Source of the DNA: JBKCUI01 sp052161625 | Lineage (GTDB): Bacteria > Planctomycetota > Planctomycetia > Pirellulales > Pirellulaceae | DNA: 64,000 nucleotides | Assembly: GCA_052161625.1 (NCBI GenBank) | Contig: CP197412.1 | Reading direction: 5' to 3' (one strand) | Part shown: positions 1-8,856 of the stretch, piece after piece | Layout of the letters: each line of letters starts with the position of its first letter | How positions within the stretch are numbered: position 1 is the first letter of the stretch | Notes under the pieces: generated by a model | The model's input: only the letters and a program-made list of their open reading frames with translations | Database searches by the model: none | Told to the model about the DNA's origin: nothing | Made by a program: the position numbers and the translations under genes

Positions 1-734
1 AGGAGTTGTTTGACGATGTTCGGGTCGGCCGGGTTGGTCTCGACTGCCTTTTCCATATCGGCGACTTGCGATGCCGGCTCATCCTGAAGGGTTGCGCGGG
101 TGATATAGAGTTTGGCGAGATTCTCGCGAAACGCTGCGCTCTTTGCATTCCGTTCTAGACGGGGCTCCAATTCGGCGATCCCAGCGTTGATCACGTCCAG
201 CGCTTCACCAAATTCTTGTCGATCGCGAAGGATTGCGACTTTGATCAAATACGATTCCACCAACCCGGGATCCAGCTCGATGGACGTGGTTAGATCGTCG
301 AGGAGTTCGCCGAGCAATTTGCTTACGGTCGCGCGATTGCGTGGCCCCTGCATCAATTGACGCATCGAAATTTCAACGCGTTGCTTGTAAGCGGATGCCA
401 GGAAGACCTTGGCCGATTCTTCGCTCCCGGCGCTCAATCCCTTTTTGAGAGCCGAGTCGGTCAGTTCGATGACTTCGTTCAATTGTTCCAAAGTTTGAAC
501 GTTAAGACGAAGCTGGATGGCTTTGTCAAAATCCACCTCCCCCGGCTTCTGCTCGGGAATGACGACTTGCGGTGGCTTTTTCGCTTCGGCATCTTGGCCG
601 ATCGCGGTCGCGTGGGAAGGAATCAGCGAGGTCGGTTGGAACCAAAGGCCAATTGCTAGGAGGGCCGCGAATCGCGCGCGTGCAATCGGACGAGTCGTGA
701 CTGCTTCAGAAATGGTTCGGAAGGATCGTTGCAT
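1..734 (-). CDS. Secreted TPR-type protein (C-terminus off the window edge)
   Basis: The frame is open from an ATG at 734 to the window edge, so only about 244 N-terminal residues are visible. They begin with a basic, then hydrophobic stretch (about residues 12-45, ending near SHATAIGQDAEAK) that reads as a signal peptide. After that the protein is entirely helical, with TPR-like spacing: NEVIELTDSALKKG, then DDLTTSIELDPGLVESYLIK, then GEALDVINAGIAELEP. This suggests an exported tetratricopeptide scaffold. No catalytic motif is visible in this part, and a catalytic or PDZ domain could follow beyond the edge. The gene is transcribed leftwards in the same direction as the 855-6670 cluster but 120 bases away from it. 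Confidence 0.8.
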   Translation of the reverse strand, partial: MQRSFRTISEAVTTRPIARARFAALLAIGLWFQPTSLIPSHATAIGQDAEAKKPPQVVIPEQKPGEVDFDKAIQLRLNVQTLEQLNEVIELTDSALKKGLSAGSEESAKVFLASAYKQRVEISMRQLMQGPRNRATVSKLLGELLDDLTTSIELDPGLVESYLIKVAILRDRQEFGEALDVINAGIAELEPRLERNAKSAAFRENLAKLYITRATLQDEPASQVADMEKAVETNPADPNIVKQL

Positions 735-854
735 GGTGGGTCTATCTCTAGCAATTCGATGGTTCGATCGAGCGGGGGGGGACGAAGCCGTGGTCATCAT
801 TTCACTCGTTTGTATTGTACTGGTTCGGCACCTTGCAGTCCTAGCTCGATTCCT

Positions 855-1370
855 TCACTCTTCGGCAAAACTGCGAGGGACCTTGCACATCGGATCGGGC
901 CATTGGCAGACCCAGTACCCTCCCGCTTCCATCCAGACCTCCATCCGTCTGGCGGATGCGAGTCGATGTGGTTCATTGTAGAAGTAGGTCCAGGTCGCCA
1001 AGGATTGGGACGGGGGTTCGCAAACCGCATCGGAAGGGGCAAGGTCTGCGAGGGTCTCGACCTGGATCACTCGCCGAACGTATTCCCCTGTGTTCTTGAC
1101 CGGATCGAACCCTTCGATTCGATCGAGCACCACCAACGTCTCCTGCAGATCCTCGGGATGGAATCGCCAGACTTCCCCCAATACCAAATTGTCTCCCTCC
1201 ACCAAGCCCGGATAAGACCCCAAATCATAGAGCGTTCCAACGGCAATGGCGGGGGTGATGGAAATCGCGGGTCGAGGCCAAAGACTCCCACGCAGTTGCT
1301 CCCGCTTCAAGGTGCCATAGACGAAAATCGCGTGTGGATCCTCTTCTTCATACCGTCTCGGTTCGATCAT
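855..1370 (-). CDS. Gamma-glutamylcyclotransferase-like (GGCT/AIG2 family) protein
   Basis: The N-terminus carries the family signature FVYGTLKREQ, followed by GTLYDLGSYPGLVEGD and GEVWRFHPEDLQETLVVLDRIEGFDP. These are the YGTL substrate loop and the conserved central strands of the GGCT/YtfP/AIG2 fold. At 171 residues it is a normal length. Family members act on gamma-glutamyl amino acids or gamma-glutamylamines, releasing 5-oxoproline; the actual substrate here is unknown. I chose the ATG at 1370 because it overlaps the TGA stop of the upstream lipoprotein gene in an ATGA arrangement typical of translational coupling. An in-frame start 11 codons further up (1403) is possible but would overlap that gene by 37 bases. 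Confidence 0.85.
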   Translation of the reverse strand: MIEPRRYEEEDPHAIFVYGTLKREQLRGSLWPRPAISITPAIAVGTLYDLGSYPGLVEGDNLVLGEVWRFHPEDLQETLVVLDRIEGFDPVKNTGEYVRRVIQVETLADLAPSDAVCEPPSQSLATWTYFYNEPHRLASARRMEVWMEAGGYWVCQWPDPMCKVPRSFAEE

Positions 1371-4066
1371 GGTTTTGCGTCGATCTCCTCCAACGTCCAA
1401 CAACTGACCTCATCCTCTAAGACCACGACCATTCGCAGCTTCTGGCCATCGGCTAAAAGAGTCGCGCCATAGACTCTTTTTCCAAACGACATCTGGTCGG
1501 GAATGGCATCGACCGATTGAAGATGCAACACGCGATTGGGGGCGGTCGCGAGCCAGTAGAATTTGCTTTGGCTCGTCTGCGTCGCGGCGAGGAGTTTGCA
1601 TTGTTCAGGACGAACCGAAAGAACTTGTCGAAACAATGGCTGATACTGTCGGTTCATCAATACCGCTCCGGTCTCGCCGCTCAGCATTTTCTCCAACCCC
1701 ACCAAATAGGACTCGGCAGCCCCCTTACCCCAGACCCAGTTCCCAACTTCCGGGATGAACGCCAACTCATCGGTCTCCACTCCCGCGATCGCACCCGCAC
1801 CCGAATCGGGTGCCTGGGAAAGGGTCGGAATGTCTTGGACCGCGCGATCGGACCAAGTCGTCTTCCAGGATTCGAAAATCCCCTTCGCATCGACCTTGGG
1901 AACAACACCGACGATCGATGAGGTTGAGGAACTGGATGTCGAGCGGGAGATGTCGAGCTTCGTCGTGGCAGGATTGAGTTGCAAGAAGCGTTGACGGTCG
2001 GTGATGATGCACAAAATCGGTACCCCCTCTTTGCACGCCCAAGCGGCTCCGATGGCCGACTCTCCAGCATCCAACGGGATCTGTGCCGCATCGGTCGGAG
2101 TCCAGCTGGGCGTCGAACTGACCGGCGAAACACAATACCAGAATCGGGGCAAGCCCTCGGGGATGATCGCGACGTAATGATGGGTCCACGGATCGGTCAG
2201 GACGTGGATTCGTTTGGCATCCGTCGCCTGCGCAATCGAAACGCTCGAAATCATCGTCTTCTTTCCAGCTTGATCGACGCTCCAAATCTTTCCTTGGTCA
2301 TCTAGCAAGGTAGCGAGTCGGTATGCGTTGTCCGGTTTTTCGAACAAGGATTCCGCTCGCAGATACGAGGAGATCGATTGATTGGGAAACCATTCACCCG
2401 CTGCCGAAACGGTCGGATGTTCTAATGCAGTGCGCCAATCAAGCGCGATATTGTGAAAGCTCAAGGGGAAGGGAGCGATCTCTTGATGCTCGGGCTTCAT
2501 CCTGCCGATTTGCTCTTTGTCTAACACATTGCGATGCAGCCGGGAGGCATACCGCGCCTCATCATCCACGGCGACTTTCAAGAATCGCTTCGCCAGATCC
2601 TCTCCCTCCTGGACGGATTGAACCTTGCTGAGCAACATTCCGAAATCGGTGACTGGGTCGATCGATTGGATCGACCCATCCGGTCCGAGGATCACGCTGG
2701 TCAAGTAATTCGTGACTCCGCATTGCCCGCCCAACTCCCCGTTGCTCTCGATCGCGATAGGCAGATCGCAATTCCACGATTTCATCGTCACCGCCATCCG
2801 ATCCGCTGGTTTATCGGATATCAAGCAGATTTCGCAGAATGCAGCGAGCCCTCGCTCTTGAAGACTCTTTTGAAACTGATAGACGTTATCGATAAACGCG
2901 CGGCTGGTCTCACTGTCATCGATCCAATGCAATACCGTTATCCTTTTGGCCCTCGCAGACGTGTCCAAAACATCTTGGTTGGCCGGACCTCGGAGCAATA
3001 CCGGTTTGGGTTTGGTACCAAGCTCCTTCGGGATATTGCGCAGGGGTGGATCGACGAATCGACGCACGAGCAAATCGGAGTTGCTTTCGGGCAATGCCCA
3101 CCCGCTCCAATCGATCGCATGGTTGATCCGCGCATTCACCAAATCGATCGTAAATTGGCACTTGGATCGATCCAGATTCTCCGGGAGCGGCTGGGGAAGG
3201 GGAAAGACCGTTTCGATCGGCATCTCCACGCGAAGGATCAGGTTCCTTTTCCCATCGATCCAAAGCACGAAGGGTCTTTTCTCCAAGAGGACTTCGATTC
3301 GTGTGCATAGGACGCTGTCGAACGTGTCGTCCTCCAGCTTTCGAAACTCGCCTTGATCCAGCCAATCCTGCAGAGGAGTTCCCGCGAGAAGCAATTCGAT
3401 CGTGATAGGGATTCCCCAAGCTCTCCGATTGAGGAGGACTCCTAAATGATCGTCGAGCAACCAACTCCAAGTAACGCGATCGGGCAGGGGGCGAACGACG
3501 CGCTGATTCTCAAACGGCTTGAAGTCGTCGTCGCCAGCGATGGACTCAAACGTTTGCGGTTTCCAACTCGATCGCAACTGCGGCGTCCGGAGCGCAAGCT
3601 TCCTTGGTCGTTCGAAAGCTACGGCGAGAGGCCTTGTCTGAACAAGCGGTTTGTCTGGATAAGGAATGGAAAGCTGCAGCACTCCTTCGTCTTCATAGGA
3701 CTTCAACGTTTGGTAGGTCGCGATGCACTGCTCGATCAAACGCTTCAACGCAGCGGAGTCGGCCGAGGGGGGAACCGACGGCGCGGCGGACGGACCAGCG
3801 GCGGACGGCCCAGCGGAGGAACCGGCTTGGCTGGGGGTTGCGGAACTCGATCCGTCTCCAGGCACCGATGCGTCCTCGATCCCCTTCTTCTCCCCGGAAC
3901 CAGTCGCTGCACCGGTGTTCTCTTCGGTCTTATCGGAGTTCGGATCGCTGGGATTCTTCGACGCGGAGTTGGGAGCGCACCCGATCCAACCGACCAGGAG
4001 CGCTAGCATGAGAAGTCGATAGATCGCTGGCTTTCGCTCGGAGCGTCGACTCAGGTTGAACAACAT
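1367..4066 (-). CDS. Large lipoprotein with thioredoxin-like middle domain
   Basis: This 899-residue protein starts with a classic lipoprotein signal: basic MLFNLSRRSERK, a hydrophobic core and the lipobox VGWIGC, so it should be anchored in a membrane. A linker of Ser/Pro/Ala/Gly follows, containing a 15-bp tandem duplication. Next comes a LolA/DUF2092-like part (TYQTLKSYEDEGVLQL and following), then a thioredoxin-like part (ITVLHWIDDSETSRAFIDNVYQFQ, later LTSVILGPDGSI) without a CxxC pair. The C-terminal half looks like a beta-propeller. An upstream in-frame ATG at 4207 would overlap the kinase-like gene, so the lipobox start at 4066, 47 bases after that gene's stop, is preferred. The substrate is unknown. 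It sits between the pseudokinase and the cyclotransferase genes. Confidence 0.8.
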   Translation of the reverse strand: MLFNLSRRSERKPAIYRLLMLALLVGWIGCAPNSASKNPSDPNSDKTEENTGAATGSGEKKGIEDASVPGDGSSSATPSQAGSSAGPSAAGPSAAPSVPPSADSAALKRLIEQCIATYQTLKSYEDEGVLQLSIPYPDKPLVQTRPLAVAFERPRKLALRTPQLRSSWKPQTFESIAGDDDFKPFENQRVVRPLPDRVTWSWLLDDHLGVLLNRRAWGIPITIELLLAGTPLQDWLDQGEFRKLEDDTFDSVLCTRIEVLLEKRPFVLWIDGKRNLILRVEMPIETVFPLPQPLPENLDRSKCQFTIDLVNARINHAIDWSGWALPESNSDLLVRRFVDPPLRNIPKELGTKPKPVLLRGPANQDVLDTSARAKRITVLHWIDDSETSRAFIDNVYQFQKSLQERGLAAFCEICLISDKPADRMAVTMKSWNCDLPIAIESNGELGGQCGVTNYLTSVILGPDGSIQSIDPVTDFGMLLSKVQSVQEGEDLAKRFLKVAVDDEARYASRLHRNVLDKEQIGRMKPEHQEIAPFPLSFHNIALDWRTALEHPTVSAAGEWFPNQSISSYLRAESLFEKPDNAYRLATLLDDQGKIWSVDQAGKKTMISSVSIAQATDAKRIHVLTDPWTHHYVAIIPEGLPRFWYCVSPVSSTPSWTPTDAAQIPLDAGESAIGAAWACKEGVPILCIITDRQRFLQLNPATTKLDISRSTSSSSTSSIVGVVPKVDAKGIFESWKTTWSDRAVQDIPTLSQAPDSGAGAIAGVETDELAFIPEVGNWVWGKGAAESYLVGLEKMLSGETGAVLMNRQYQPLFRQVLSVRPEQCKLLAATQTSQSKFYWLATAPNRVLHLQSVDAIPDQMSFGKRVYGATLLADGQKLRMVVVLEDEVSCWTLEEIDAKP
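3786..3815. repeat. 15-bp tandem duplication in lipoprotein linker
   Basis: Two adjacent 15-bp units (gcggacggaccagcg and gcggacggcccagcg) differ at a single base and keep the reading frame. They encode the AGPSA-type repeats in the disordered linker after the lipobox, so length change here should be tolerated. Confidence 0.7.
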
Positions 4067-4113
4067 AGAGGTATCATCCCAACGAGGAGGAATAGAAATC
4101 TGTTCGCGTGAAG

Positions 4114-5718
4114 CTAATCCTTTAGCTTCTCCAGCCGCCCTTGGGCACGTTCGACGAGGGAAAGCATTTCTTTGTTTCCGTTGTACAAACTGACGATTCC
4201 TTCCCAAGTCTGCTTGGCACTCAGCAGATCCCCGTTGCCGTATTGCTTGTCCGCTTCGTTGAGTTTCTCTTGTAGGAAACGGCGGAGTTCGTCAGCATCG
4301 GGTGGACTGCTTTCGATCTTGTCAATCTGTCGTCTTGCCAGGTTTACAAAGGGGCGTTCTTTCTCCTCGTTCTTGAGAAGACTGACGATCGCCTTGTATT
4401 TGTCGAGCGCGGTGACTCGATCCCCGAATTGTTCGAATCGATTTGCCTCGACAAATTTGCGTTCTCCTTCGCTCGATGGTTCCCGTCCGAACCTTCGATT
4501 GCTTTGCATCTTTTGCTCTGCGTTGACCATTTCGATTTCGATCAACCTCTCTTCAGCCCAAGTCGCCGACTCGCTGTCTGGAAACCGTTCGATCAACGGT
4601 ATCAAGTATCGATCGCGAGCTTCGTTGAGAGAACCCACGTCTTCTTGCGCGAGGAAGAGTTCGGCGCGATAGCGAAGCGTTTTCTCGCTGAGGGGCATGA
4701 GGAAGTAACCGATGGCAGCAACGATGACGAGCAAGATTCCAAAGAGGACCAGCGGTCTTTCAAGCAACGCCGGAGAATCGTCGTATTCGTCGTCGCGCCG
4801 CGTGCGCTTTTTCTTCTTCTTGCGTCCCAGGACCTTTTCCGCTTCGTCTTTGTCGACGTTCATTTGCAGCGGGCTGAAGCCTGAAACAGCATGTTGCACC
4901 ACACCGGCCCCAGATGCTGCCCTTTTCTGGGCTTCGCGAAGAGCGAGCGACGCGGCTGTTGCGGAATAGGGGCGCTTGAGGGGGTCTTTGTTCATCAATT
5001 GCTCGACGATGGCGCTGAGCCAGACCGGGCAATCGAAAACTTGGGCGGCCACCGGTTCCACTTCTTGCACCAAGACCGCTTGCCGAACCATCCCGGCGTT
5101 CGCGCCCGTGAACGGGGGCCTGCCGGTGAGCGCATGATAAAGGGTTGCACCGAGGGAATACAAATCGCAAGCGACCTCGAGCTTTCCTTTCCCCTCGACT
5201 TGTTCGGGGGATTGGTAGGTCAAGTCCTCGGGGCTAGGGGGGTGGGTCGCGGCCGGTCCCTCCCACACTTCATTCAGTTTGGCGACCTCTCCGCCGAGGG
5301 TCAGGAGTACTTTATCGGGACGGATACGTCCGTGGATCCAACCTGCCTCGTGGGCTCTTTGAAGGGCTTCGCAAAGCTGCAGTCCGTAATCGAGAACGGT
5401 TTCCCATGGCAATCGATCACGCCGCTCCAACGCTTGATCGAGCGATTCCCCTTCGACCAATTCGTAGACCAGATACGCGTCTTTGGCGTCGAACCCGCCT
5501 CCGTAACAACGGACGATCCCTGGATGTTTGAGCGCTTTGATTTTGTCGAGGTTGGCAGCAAACTCCTGCTTGCTCTCCGGCGTCATGCCCATGGGCATGG
5601 AGAAGACGCGAACGGCCACTTGCGAACGCTGCTGCACGTGGATCGCGCGATAGATATGGCTGTTCGGGCCCCCCAGCGGTGCCTCCAATGCCAAAGGACC
5701 GATCCGCGATCGCGTCAC
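4114..5718 (-). CDS. Membrane-anchored Ser/Thr kinase-like protein, predicted pseudokinase
   Basis: Residues 1 to about 265 follow the Hanks kinase fold: LVYELVEGESL for the hinge, YQSPEQVEG for the APE region and DLYSLGATLYHALTGRPPF for subdomain IX are all clear. The catalytic residues are not. The VAIK lysine is Arg37 (VAVRVF), HRDxKPxN reads HGRIRPDK (129-136, catalytic Asp replaced by Arg131), DFG reads EVW (150-152), and the glycine loop is reduced to LGGPNSHIY. A Lys/Arg-rich stretch (299-308) precedes one transmembrane helix at about 322-341, followed by an extracytoplasmic coiled/TPR-like tail. It is therefore likely a signalling scaffold rather than an enzyme. The start is GTG, one base after the stop of the nucleoside hydrolase gene, implying translational coupling. 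Confidence 0.88.
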   Translation of the reverse strand: MTRSRIGPLALEAPLGGPNSHIYRAIHVQQRSQVAVRVFSMPMGMTPESKQEFAANLDKIKALKHPGIVRCYGGGFDAKDAYLVYELVEGESLDQALERRDRLPWETVLDYGLQLCEALQRAHEAGWIHGRIRPDKVLLTLGGEVAKLNEVWEGPAATHPPSPEDLTYQSPEQVEGKGKLEVACDLYSLGATLYHALTGRPPFTGANAGMVRQAVLVQEVEPVAAQVFDCPVWLSAIVEQLMNKDPLKRPYSATAASLALREAQKRAASGAGVVQHAVSGFSPLQMNVDKDEAEKVLGRKKKKKRTRRDDEYDDSPALLERPLVLFGILLVIVAAIGYFLMPLSEKTLRYRAELFLAQEDVGSLNEARDRYLIPLIERFPDSESATWAEERLIEIEMVNAEQKMQSNRRFGREPSSEGERKFVEANRFEQFGDRVTALDKYKAIVSLLKNEEKERPFVNLARRQIDKIESSPPDADELRRFLQEKLNEADKQYGNGDLLSAKQTWEGIVSLYNGNKEMLSLVERAQGRLEKLKD

Positions 5719-5719
5719 G

Positions 5720-6670
5720 TCAATCGCCTCCTGTGCATTGACCAGCGAATTTCAATCCGTTGATCACGCAATCCTTCACCGCCTCGACATCCACCTTGGT
5801 AATGACCTCCATCCCACGATGCTTGTTCGCGTAAGGACGCCGGTCGATGATCGTCGCCCCGCGTGTCAGTTCCCCCAGCTCCTCGACTTCGACCGAGTAC
5901 TCTTCCGAACCGAATAGCATGGGCTCAACCAGATAGGCGACTCCGAGCACAGCATTGAGCGCGATCGTCTCTTGGGCTCGATGTTGACGATAGCTTCGGA
6001 ACAAGTGCGGAATCATCGCATGCAGCATCCCGCCTGCCCGAGTGTACTTGGGAGGCAGACAATCCAGGAGATTGAAATCGAAAGTGACTTGATGTGCGAT
6101 CTCGAGTGGGATCAAGGTCTTCGTTGTCGGCGAGCGGAAAATGGTCGATGCGCTGGTCGGATCGAAGTGCATATTGAATTCAGCTGCGGCCGTGACATCG
6201 CCGATGCCATTGGTCGCTCCACCCACCATGATGACCTTGTCGACCTGCTCGACGATGGAGGGGTCTCGCGCGAAGGCGCGGGCCAAACCGGTGAGGGGGC
6301 CAAGGCAAAGCACGCTGACATTCTCAGGGTCGGCTTTGATTCGATCCGCGATCAGCTTTTCGCTGTGCATCAAGTGCTGTCGCTGGACGGGAGAGAACCC
6401 TACGTTTCCCACGCCATCTTCACCGTGAAGAAATCGATTGTCCGACACAGGAGCATCCTCGGGATCTGTCCCTCCTCCCACACGGGGTAGCCGAGGAGGA
6501 TCCAGCCGTTCAAGGAGCCCTAACACATTCTGCGTGCAACGATCGGATTCGACGGTCCCGCCGCAAGTCGTGATCGCGACCACCTCCAGACGAGGGTCGC
6601 ACAGGGCCATGATGAGCGCGACGGCGTCGTCGATCCCTGGATCACAATCGATGATTACTTTTCTTGCCAT
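5720..6670 (-). CDS. Inosine/uridine-preferring nucleoside hydrolase family protein
   Basis: The N-terminus has the calcium-binding aspartate signature of the family, VIIDCDPGIDDAVAL, and the protein continues with ITTCGGTVESDRCTQNVL, LGPLTGLARAF and IMVGGATNGIGDVTAAAEFN, all typical of IU-nucleoside hydrolases. At 316 residues it matches the family. The expected reaction is hydrolysis of the N-glycosidic bond of ribonucleosides to base and ribose, in nucleoside salvage; the base preference cannot be read here. I start at the ATG at 6670; a TTG three codons upstream is also in frame. It is the first gene of a leftward four-gene run and is divergent from trpD, with 109 bases between the two starts. 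Confidence 0.92.
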   Translation of the reverse strand: MARKVIIDCDPGIDDAVALIMALCDPRLEVVAITTCGGTVESDRCTQNVLGLLERLDPPRLPRVGGGTDPEDAPVSDNRFLHGEDGVGNVGFSPVQRQHLMHSEKLIADRIKADPENVSVLCLGPLTGLARAFARDPSIVEQVDKVIMVGGATNGIGDVTAAAEFNMHFDPTSASTIFRSPTTKTLIPLEIAHQVTFDFNLLDCLPPKYTRAGGMLHAMIPHLFRSYRQHRAQETIALNAVLGVAYLVEPMLFGSEEYSVEVEELGELTRGATIIDRRPYANKHRGMEVITKVDVEAVKDCVINGLKFAGQCTGGD

Positions 6671-6779
6671 GCTGGACAAAAACCGTTCGAGGAATTCAAC
6701 TCGTACCGTTACGCAAACCTAATGTTTTACGTGACTTAGCCGTCAGTTACTAGCCGATTCTCTTACCTGCATCCCATCA

Positions 6780-7820
6780 ATGCTCGAAGATTACTTGGAA
6801 ATCGTTCGCAGAAAGTCGGATTTGACCGCGGATCAGATGCAACTCGCGATTACTTGGATGCTGGCCGGCCGTGTCGAGGACGATCTCATTCGCCAATTGC
6901 TCCTGGCTCTGCGGGAGAAAGGGGAAGCGGTCAGCGAGTTGGTCGGAGCCGCGCGCGCCATGCGGATGATGATGACCCCGATCCGAACTCAACGCACGGA
7001 TTTGGTCGATACCTGCGGCACCGGCGGCGATGGGGCTCGGACCTTCAATATCTCGACTGCCACAGCGATCGTCGCGGCTGCTGCAGGGGCATCGATCGCC
7101 AAACACGGCAACCGCAAGATCACCAGTGCGACGGGATCGGCCGATGTGCTCAGCGAACTCGGAGTCCATATCGATGCTGCGCGAGAAACAGTGGAACGAT
7201 GCTTGGAGTCGCTCGGCCTCTGCTTCTGCTTCGCTCCCAAACTCCATCCAGCGATGAAACATGTATCGGAAGTTCGCAAATCGCTCGGCGTCCCCACCTT
7301 GTTCAATTATTTGGGCCCCCTCTGCAATCCCGCTAGCGCCCCGTTCCAAATCATCGGTGTCGGCAAAGAAGATCTGCAGACCAAGATCGCTGCCGCTCTC
7401 CTGCAACTTCCCGTTCGAGCCGCCATCGTCGTTCGAGGGGAAGACGGAATGGACGAAGTCACCCTCAGCGCGCCGACTCAGGTGCAACATATTGCTTACG
7501 GAATGCTGACCCAAACGACTTGGACTCCGCAGTCGTTCGGGCTTGCCCCAATCCGCGTCGACGATCTGATTGTCGATGGCCCCAAAGAAAGCGCTGATGC
7601 GATTCGGGGAATCCTCAACGGAGAGAAAGGTCCCAAACGCGATATCGTCGTCGCCAATACGGCGGCGACTCTCTGGGTAAGCGAGCATACGCACTCTCTG
7701 GTCGACGGCGTGGCCAAAGCGCAGCAAGCGATCGATTCGGGGAAAGCTGCCAGCGTCCTACAGGAGCTTTCGCAACTCTCCAATCAACCATTGCCTGTTA
7801 TCGGCGAAGGAAAAACCTAA
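6780..7820 (+). CDS. trpD: Anthranilate phosphoribosyltransferase
   Basis: The protein transfers phosphoribosyl from PRPP to anthranilate, the second step of tryptophan synthesis. The PRPP and anthranilate sites are intact: DTCGTGGDGARTFNIST, then KHGNRKITSATGSADVLSELG and later LGVPTLFNYLGPLCNPA, with the acidic pair REDGMDEV-like segment GEDGMDEVTLSAPT. At 346 residues it is the standard TrpD length, including the helical N-terminal domain (MLEDYLEIVRRKSDLTADQM). No other trp genes are adjacent, so the pathway genes are scattered, as is common in planctomycetes. Its TAA stop overlaps the stop of the convergent lpxA gene by four bases (ctaa). Confidence 0.96.
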   Translation: MLEDYLEIVRRKSDLTADQMQLAITWMLAGRVEDDLIRQLLLALREKGEAVSELVGAARAMRMMMTPIRTQRTDLVDTCGTGGDGARTFNISTATAIVAAAAGASIAKHGNRKITSATGSADVLSELGVHIDAARETVERCLESLGLCFCFAPKLHPAMKHVSEVRKSLGVPTLFNYLGPLCNPASAPFQIIGVGKEDLQTKIAAALLQLPVRAAIVVRGEDGMDEVTLSAPTQVQHIAYGMLTQTTWTPQSFGLAPIRVDDLIVDGPKESADAIRGILNGEKGPKRDIVVANTAATLWVSEHTHSLVDGVAKAQQAIDSGKAASVLQELSQLSNQPLPVIGEGKT

Positions 7821-8611
7821 GCAGCACGGCTACCGACAACCCGAAGTCGGCGAATTCCTCGATGGGATTCGGCTGCAAAGAAATCGAGAAACCGATTTGC
7901 CGACTCGAAGGTTGCAAGTTCGGTGGCAATCTCGAGGGCCTGCGTTCGTGGCATGTCCGATCGGTAGATAAGCTTGAACAACGACTTGAGCTCCAACCTT
8001 TCCGCCGGGGTGAATCCAGCTCGCATAAGACCGATATTGTTGAGTCCAACAATCTCCCCAGCGTGGTTCGTGAGCGTGAACGGTGCAACGTCTTGACTAA
8101 TCATGGCGACCGCAGCAACCATCGCCAATTCACCGATCCGAACGTGCTGATGTACGCCTGAATTGCCCGCGATGATCGCCCGCTTGCCGACATGCACATG
8201 CCCGCCCAGGAGCGCCCCACTCACGAGGGTGACTCCCTCTTCCAAGACACAATCGTGTGCGACGTGGGAGTTCGTCATGAGGTAACATTGGTCTCCGACC
8301 ACGGTCGCGCCTCCAGCAATCGAAGCCCGATGAATCGTGACTCCCTCTCGGATGACGCAGCGATTCCCGATCAAACATCGTGTAGAACTCGCCCCGAACT
8401 TTTGATCCTGCGGCACATCGCCAATCACCGCGTGGGAATGAATCAGGCAGCCTTCGCCAATCTCGGTCTCTCCGAGAACGACCGCCGAAGGACCTAATCG
8501 ACAATTCGCTCCAATTTTGACAGGACCATCAATGACGACGTTCGGCCCTACCTCCACAGACTCGTGAAGAGTGGCGGCGGTATCGATCCATGCTGTTCGG
8601 TGAATTGCCAT
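7817..8611 (-). CDS. lpxA: Acyl-ACP--UDP-N-acetylglucosamine O-acyltransferase
   Basis: This is the first enzyme of lipid A synthesis, attaching a 3-hydroxyacyl chain to UDP-GlcNAc in the cytoplasm. The left-handed beta-helix hexapeptide repeats run from IGANCRLGPSAVVLGETEIGEG onward. The catalytic His lies in NSHVAHDCVLEEG, and the family segments VPQDQKF, VHQHVRIGELAMV and GLNNIGLMRAGFT are present, followed by the C-terminal helices. The protein is 264 residues against 262 in E. coli. The ATG at 8611 has GAGG nine bases upstream; a TTG two codons earlier is less likely. It stands alone, without the lpxD/fabZ/lpxB neighbours usual in Proteobacteria, and is convergent with trpD. Confidence 0.95.
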   Translation of the reverse strand: MAIHRTAWIDTAATLHESVEVGPNVVIDGPVKIGANCRLGPSAVVLGETEIGEGCLIHSHAVIGDVPQDQKFGASSTRCLIGNRCVIREGVTIHRASIAGGATVVGDQCYLMTNSHVAHDCVLEEGVTLVSGALLGGHVHVGKRAIIAGNSGVHQHVRIGELAMVAAVAMISQDVAPFTLTNHAGEIVGLNNIGLMRAGFTPAERLELKSLFKLIYRSDMPRTQALEIATELATFESANRFLDFFAAESHRGIRRLRVVGSRAA

Positions 8612-8856
8612 CTGCAATATCCTCGGAAATCAAGCTACAAAGGCCCGACGTCAATTCACAACGAATAACCACCAATCGTCCACTTAGCTAACTTGCGAGC
8701 ACCACCATCCAAATCTGACCGAACGATGTCAAGATCATTCCATCACTCCTGTCGGATCCAAGAGAACCGGACGAGAGCGCGTTCCGGTTGCTGGTGTCAG
8801 CTGATACTGTCGGCTAAAACTGTAGGATAAAACAGCTGGGTGACGCGTGCCTGCAT

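Noticed and set aside
4891..5763. 290-residue open frame antisense to the pseudokinase
   Set aside because: No family similarity and no start signal. The kinase fold on the other strand is unambiguous.
6777..7727. 316-residue open frame antisense to trpD
   Set aside because: Same reason: shadow of a well-supported gene in a GC-rich genome.
8765..8789. Seven-bp inverted repeat after the DUF1080 gene
   Set aside because: aaccgga/tccggtt could pair, but there is no T-tract, so I do not call a terminator.
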